Positions 6,162 to 8,018 of a DNA stretch of 8,018 nt are shown in pieces. The position numbers were made by a program, and so were the translations under genes. The stretch covers positions 1 to 8,018 of the forward strand of contig CALCCV010000384.1 of the NCBI GenBank assembly GCA_937900305.1, in the 5' to 3' direction. The DNA is from an uncultured Pseudobdellovibrionaceae bacterium. Its GTDB lineage: Bacteria > Bdellovibrionota > Bdellovibrionia > Bdellovibrionales > Bdellovibrionaceae. Positions within the stretch are counted from its first letter, which is position 1; every line of letters starts with the position of its first letter. The notes under the pieces were generated by a model, which ran no database searches, was not told the DNA's origin, and was given only the letters and a program-made list of their open reading frames with translations.

Positions 6162-6762
6162 CTAAACGCTGATAGGAACGGATTCTACAAGATCCTTGGA
6201 GAGGAGCCTCAGATTCTGAGCTTTGCAGCGACTTACAGTTTCGACGTCAGACCAGTTGGAAGTCACGATCCACTTGGGAACTGAGTCCGGCACTGTTGAA
6301 GCCAGCGTCACTCCGTCGTCTTCCCCTGGATTTAATCGAAGATCGAATAGCAATGCAATGTCTTGCCAGTTCTGCACCGTCGCACTCCAGCGGCGGAAAT
6401 CTTTTGCCGATCTAAATGAGCGTAGTTTTAAGTCACCACTACGTTGGCAAATTCTGGCGCTCCATTTTTCCGAAATGGTGGCATCTGACCCATACGGCGT
6501 TGGTATCATCGGCTTGGCCGATCGAGCGTGCAAGATTATCAAGAATATGTTGATCACCACGCACAACAGCTTGAGCAATACTCTCTTCAACAGAACTAAA
6601 AAGATACTCGAGCTTTGTGCGATAATGGCTGGTGACAAGATACCCAAACACCAAGAGCAATACCACGCCGCCAATGATGTTGACCCGCCATAATAGCTGT
6701 CTTGCTTTACGGTCAGCGTATTTCTGAATACTCTCAAGCTGTGACAATGTCGACCTCTTCAT
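6162..6762 (-). pseudogene. Remnant of a hybrid sensor kinase: membrane sensor N-terminus joined out of frame to a receiver domain
   Basis: From ATG 6762 the frame encodes a basic N-terminus, one membrane helix (NIIGGVVLLLVFGYLVTS, about residues 28-45) and the start of an extracytoplasmic helical segment (EESIAQAVVRGDQHILDNLA, then DDTNAVWV). Near 6483-6490 the recognisable sequence moves to another frame, which gives a receiver domain: DATISEKWSARI, DIALLFDLRLNPGEDDG with the phosphoacceptor-type Asp, WIVTSNWSD with the conserved Thr, and LRLLSKDL with the conserved Lys, ending at 6162. No second membrane helix, His-box or ATPase lies between the parts. The simplest reading is a hybrid histidine kinase whose central portion was deleted, leaving an out-of-frame junction. 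Alternatively it is a short membrane-receiver protein with one frameshift. The ATG overlaps the preceding HExxH gene by 29 bases. Confidence 0.62.
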
Positions 6763-7206
6763 GTTCCATTGCTAATGCACGACACTCTTTAAAAAGCCGA
6801 TAACCAAGTTCGGTGAAATTAAGCCTTTCACAAGTGGTGATTCCTTGAACGAGACTTGTCATTAAATCCCGCTTTTTGTTATTCAGATAGTCACGATCCG
6901 ATTCGGATAGCGGTGATTCATTAAATCCGAAACAAACTTCAGCATAAATGCAATTGCTACGACTGCATGAAAAGACCATATTGCCGGTCTCATAGTTTTT
7001 CTAATCACAGAGTAAACCGGCATGTTAAGATCGTTGACTAGAATGCGATCGGCCCCTTGATAGATCATAAGGGCTTGGTGACCAAGTTCGTGGGAGAGAT
7101 TGATCGCTAGCTCCAAATGAGAGTGCTCAAGATCCTTGGGTGGACTCAAGAAGATGGCTCCGCGAGCCCGAAGTGAACTGAACCCCACACCTTCTTTTTT
7201 GGAATT
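6734..7206 (-). pseudogene. 5'-truncated, frameshifted HExxH protein (aKG-HExxH peptide beta-hydroxylase-like)
   Basis: The frame that is open from a stop at 7209-7207 reads GVGFSSLRARGAIFLSPP, then LAINLSHELGHQALMIYQGA, with the zinc/iron-binding HELGH. After this come YSVIRKTMRPAIWSFHAVVA and AFMLKFVSDL. This HExxH, R...RP, H order matches the HExxH-motif family now called aKG-HExxH-type peptide beta-hydroxylases, which modify peptides. It then shifts frame near 6921-6924, where a missing A in TTTAATGAATC would join it to NESPLSESDRDYLNNKKRD, then SLVQGITTCERLNFTELGYR and the TGA at 6734. The family's N-terminal part is absent: the sequence starts mid-domain, close to the inferred IS110 left end. 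Function is therefore lost unless the 5' part lies elsewhere. It may formerly have been paired with the overlapping sensor gene. Confidence 0.65.
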
Positions 7207-7224
7207 TTATCTCGCCAATTGGCA

Positions 7225-7230
7225 TATAAT
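7225..7230 (+). promoter_or_regulatory. TATAAT -10 box near the inferred IS110 left end
   Basis: A perfect TATAAT lies 20 bases after TTGGAA (7199-7204), too far for a good promoter, and position -35 at normal spacing reads GAATTT. In IS110 elements such as IS621 the circular form is known to build a promoter across the joined ends, with the -35 in the right end and the -10 in the left end, driving the bridge RNA. A lone -10 here fits that arrangement, as inference. A perfect palindrome, GCCAATTGGC (7214-7223), abuts it. Confidence 0.35.
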
Positions 7231-7267
7231 ATCCAATACAAAGATTTGAATTCCTAAAGACGCCCAC

Positions 7268-7282
7268 CCCGGCTCTGCCGGG
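7268..7282 (+). repeat. GC-rich perfect hairpin in the IS110 leader
   Basis: CCCGGC and GCCGGG form a six-pair stem with a TCT loop. No U-run follows on either strand (GGACCATCAG to the right, GGGTGGGCG on the complement), so it is not a Rho-independent terminator. Its location early in the leader is suitable for a 5' stem-loop of a bridge RNA. Confidence 0.5.
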
Positions 7283-7415
7283 ACCATCAGAAACGTAAGC
7301 TAGATTTGACGCGATTTTTTGAGTATATGAGCTGCGCCGAGAGGACAGAAAAGGTCGAAGTACGTCTGGACTTATTTTGGCTCCTGCAAAATAGTTCGAG
7401 TAAAAACGTGGCTGG

Positions 7416-7427
7416 TTGAGCGCTCAA
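7416..7427. repeat. Perfect 12-base palindrome in the IS110 leader
   Basis: TTGAGCGCTCAA is its own reverse complement and is flanked by GG on the left and, four bases out, CC on the right. It may be part of a longer RNA hairpin in the leader or a protein-binding site. Confidence 0.4.
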
Positions 7428-7530
7428 AGAACCATATGTATGAAGTTTCGCGCTTCGGAGAGCAAATTTTGTAGATGTGCCGCTCATCTCTTGTCTTTTC
7501 GGTTAACTATCCAAACGGAGGAGAGAGTTC

Positions 7531-8010
7531 ATGCAACCCTTGCGCACGCACGTTGCCGGTGTCGATGTCCACAAAGACATGCTTGCCATTACAACAATGA
7601 TCGGCGCAGGCGATCAAGATCCTGCTGTTGAGCAATTTCAATGCTCGACACTGACAGATGACCTTAAAGCCATGGGCCTTGTGCTCCTCAACCGAGGTGT
7701 CAAGGATGTGGCCATGGAGTCAACGGGTATCTACTGGAAACCTGTTTACAACGTGTGGCAACCGATGGGGCTCAACGTGATGATCGGCAACGCCAGTCAC
7801 ATGAAGAATGTGCCTGGACGCAAAACCGATATGAATGACTCCCACTGGATTGCGCAGTTACACAGGTTCGGTCTGATCCGTCCTTCTTTTGTTCCAGATG
7901 GTGTATTTCAACGGCTACGACTCTTGAGCCGTCATCGCGGCAGCATGCGAAGCTGTACTGCTTCGCCAGCCGCTGCGCACCAACTTGGTGGGCGATTTAG
8001 GTCGCATTAA
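7531..8010 (+). CDS. IS110-family transposase, N-terminal half (3' part frameshifted, truncated or chimeric)
   Basis: ATG 7531 follows AGGAG by seven bases. The RuvC-like DEDD nuclease domain is clear: VAGVDVHKDMLAI (D12), VAMESTGIYWKPVYNVW (E63) and NVPGRKTDMNDSHWIAQL (D100, D103), with the family's GLIRPSFVPD and RLRLLSRHR following. After about residue 137 the expected coiled-coil and the C-terminal serine-containing transposase domain are not seen, and the frame stops with TAA at 8008-8010 after 159 residues instead of the usual 330-400. The frame one base over stays open to the window end but does not look like IS110 either. The copy is therefore probably inactive by itself, through frameshift, a second insertion, or a sequence join. 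It faces away from the minus-strand genes. Confidence 0.85.
   Translation: MQPLRTHVAGVDVHKDMLAITTMIGAGDQDPAVEQFQCSTLTDDLKAMGLVLLNRGVKDVAMESTGIYWKPVYNVWQPMGLNVMIGNASHMKNVPGRKTDMNDSHWIAQLHRFGLIRPSFVPDGVFQRLRLLSRHRGSMRSCTASPAAAHQLGGRFRSH
7947..8005. repeat. Three consecutive short inverted repeats at the broken end of the transposase
   Basis: Within 60 bases there are GCGAAGC...GCTTCGC (7947-7966, 7-pair stem, 6-base loop), CACCAA-C-TTGGTG (7978-7990) and GCGA...TCGC (7992-8005). They begin where resemblance to IS110 transposases ends, so they may belong to a different, palindrome-rich sequence joined to the IS. Chance cannot be excluded for the two shorter ones. Confidence 0.4.
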
Positions 8011-8018
8011 AAACCGAG

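Larger units (their letters stand above)
7237..7530 (+). ncRNA. Non-coding IS110 leader, candidate bridge RNA region
   Basis: This stretch of about 290 bases between the TATAAT box and the transposase has no convincing coding frame on either strand. It contains several short hairpins: CCCGGC-TCT-GCCGGG at 7268-7282, the palindrome TTGAGCGCTCAA at 7416-7427 inside GGTT...AACC, and GAAG...CTTC at 7442-7456. IS110-group elements carry in this place a bridge RNA whose two internal loops pair with target and donor DNA. Position and structure agree, but I cannot fold the RNA or identify the guide loops. Exact ends are unknown; the start is guessed from the -10 box. Confidence 0.4.
7207..8018 (+). 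mobile_element. IS110-family insertion sequence (left part; runs to the window edge)
   Basis: The element is recognised from its DEDD-type transposase, with a long structured non-coding leader on its 5' side as in the IS110 group (the related IS1111 group has its non-coding RNA on the 3' side). IS110 elements lack long terminal inverted repeats and usually make no target duplication, so the left boundary cannot be read directly. I place it near 7195-7215 because the HExxH coding frame closes at 7209-7207 and family-like residues end at about 7190. The right end lies outside the window or has been replaced by unrelated sequence after about 7937. Confidence 0.7.

Noticed and set aside
6223..6693. 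Plus-strand open frame of 156 codons
   Set aside because: It is antisense to the receiver and sensor remnant, whose conserved residues are clear on the minus strand. No ribosome site or family signature is present.
7268..7282. Rho-independent terminator
   Set aside because: The GC hairpin has no T-run on either strand.
7287..7487. Minus-strand 66-codon open frame in the IS leader
   Set aside because: No ribosome site or family resemblance. It lies in structured leader DNA that better fits a non-coding RNA.

Overview
The window looks like a Gram-negative bacterial accessory region of moderate GC (judged by eye, not computed). A lipobox-bearing signal peptide, the remains of a membrane sensor with a receiver domain, and an IS110-type element all fit this. 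The gene families would suit a Bdellovibrionota or other delta-like proteobacterium, but nothing here fixes the taxon.

From about 6076 down to position 1 every gene is on the minus strand, and most are coupled by overlaps or gaps of only a few bases. In order of transcription they are: a lipoprotein resembling DUF6624 proteins (frameshifted), a RimJ/RimL-type GNAT acetyltransferase, an NAD-dependent epimerase-like SDR, a GFA-family zinc protein, a DUF5808 protein, a 28-residue small ORF, a DUF5946 protein, a GNAT-GNAT-ABM triple fusion, a Cdd1-type helix-hairpin-helix protein, a VOC/glyoxalase-fold gene broken by one TGA, a possible small-ORF remnant, an intact VOC protein, and the first 13 codons of another gene leaving the window. 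Most of these are small, promiscuous enzyme folds typical of modifying or detoxifying metabolites and xenobiotics. The arrangement suggests one long polycistronic message; no common substrate can be read from the sequence.

Upstream, 6162-7206 holds two decayed minus-strand genes whose ends overlap. One is a 5'-truncated, frameshifted HExxH protein resembling aKG-HExxH-type peptide beta-hydroxylases. The other is a fused remnant of a membrane sensor N-terminus and a C-terminal receiver domain, apparently a hybrid histidine kinase that lost its kinase core.

The right end (about 7207-8018, plus strand) is an IS110-family element. About 320 bases of structured non-coding DNA precede a DEDD transposase. 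This is where IS110 elements encode their bridge RNA, and a TATAAT box without a matching -35 lies near the inferred left end. The transposase loses family resemblance after about residue 137 and closes at 159 residues, so it is frameshifted, truncated or chimeric. The four lesions that break otherwise recognisable genes (one nonsense codon, two single-base frameshifts, one internal deletion junction), together with the 5' truncation, show a region that is partly decaying, mostly on the side next to the IS element.
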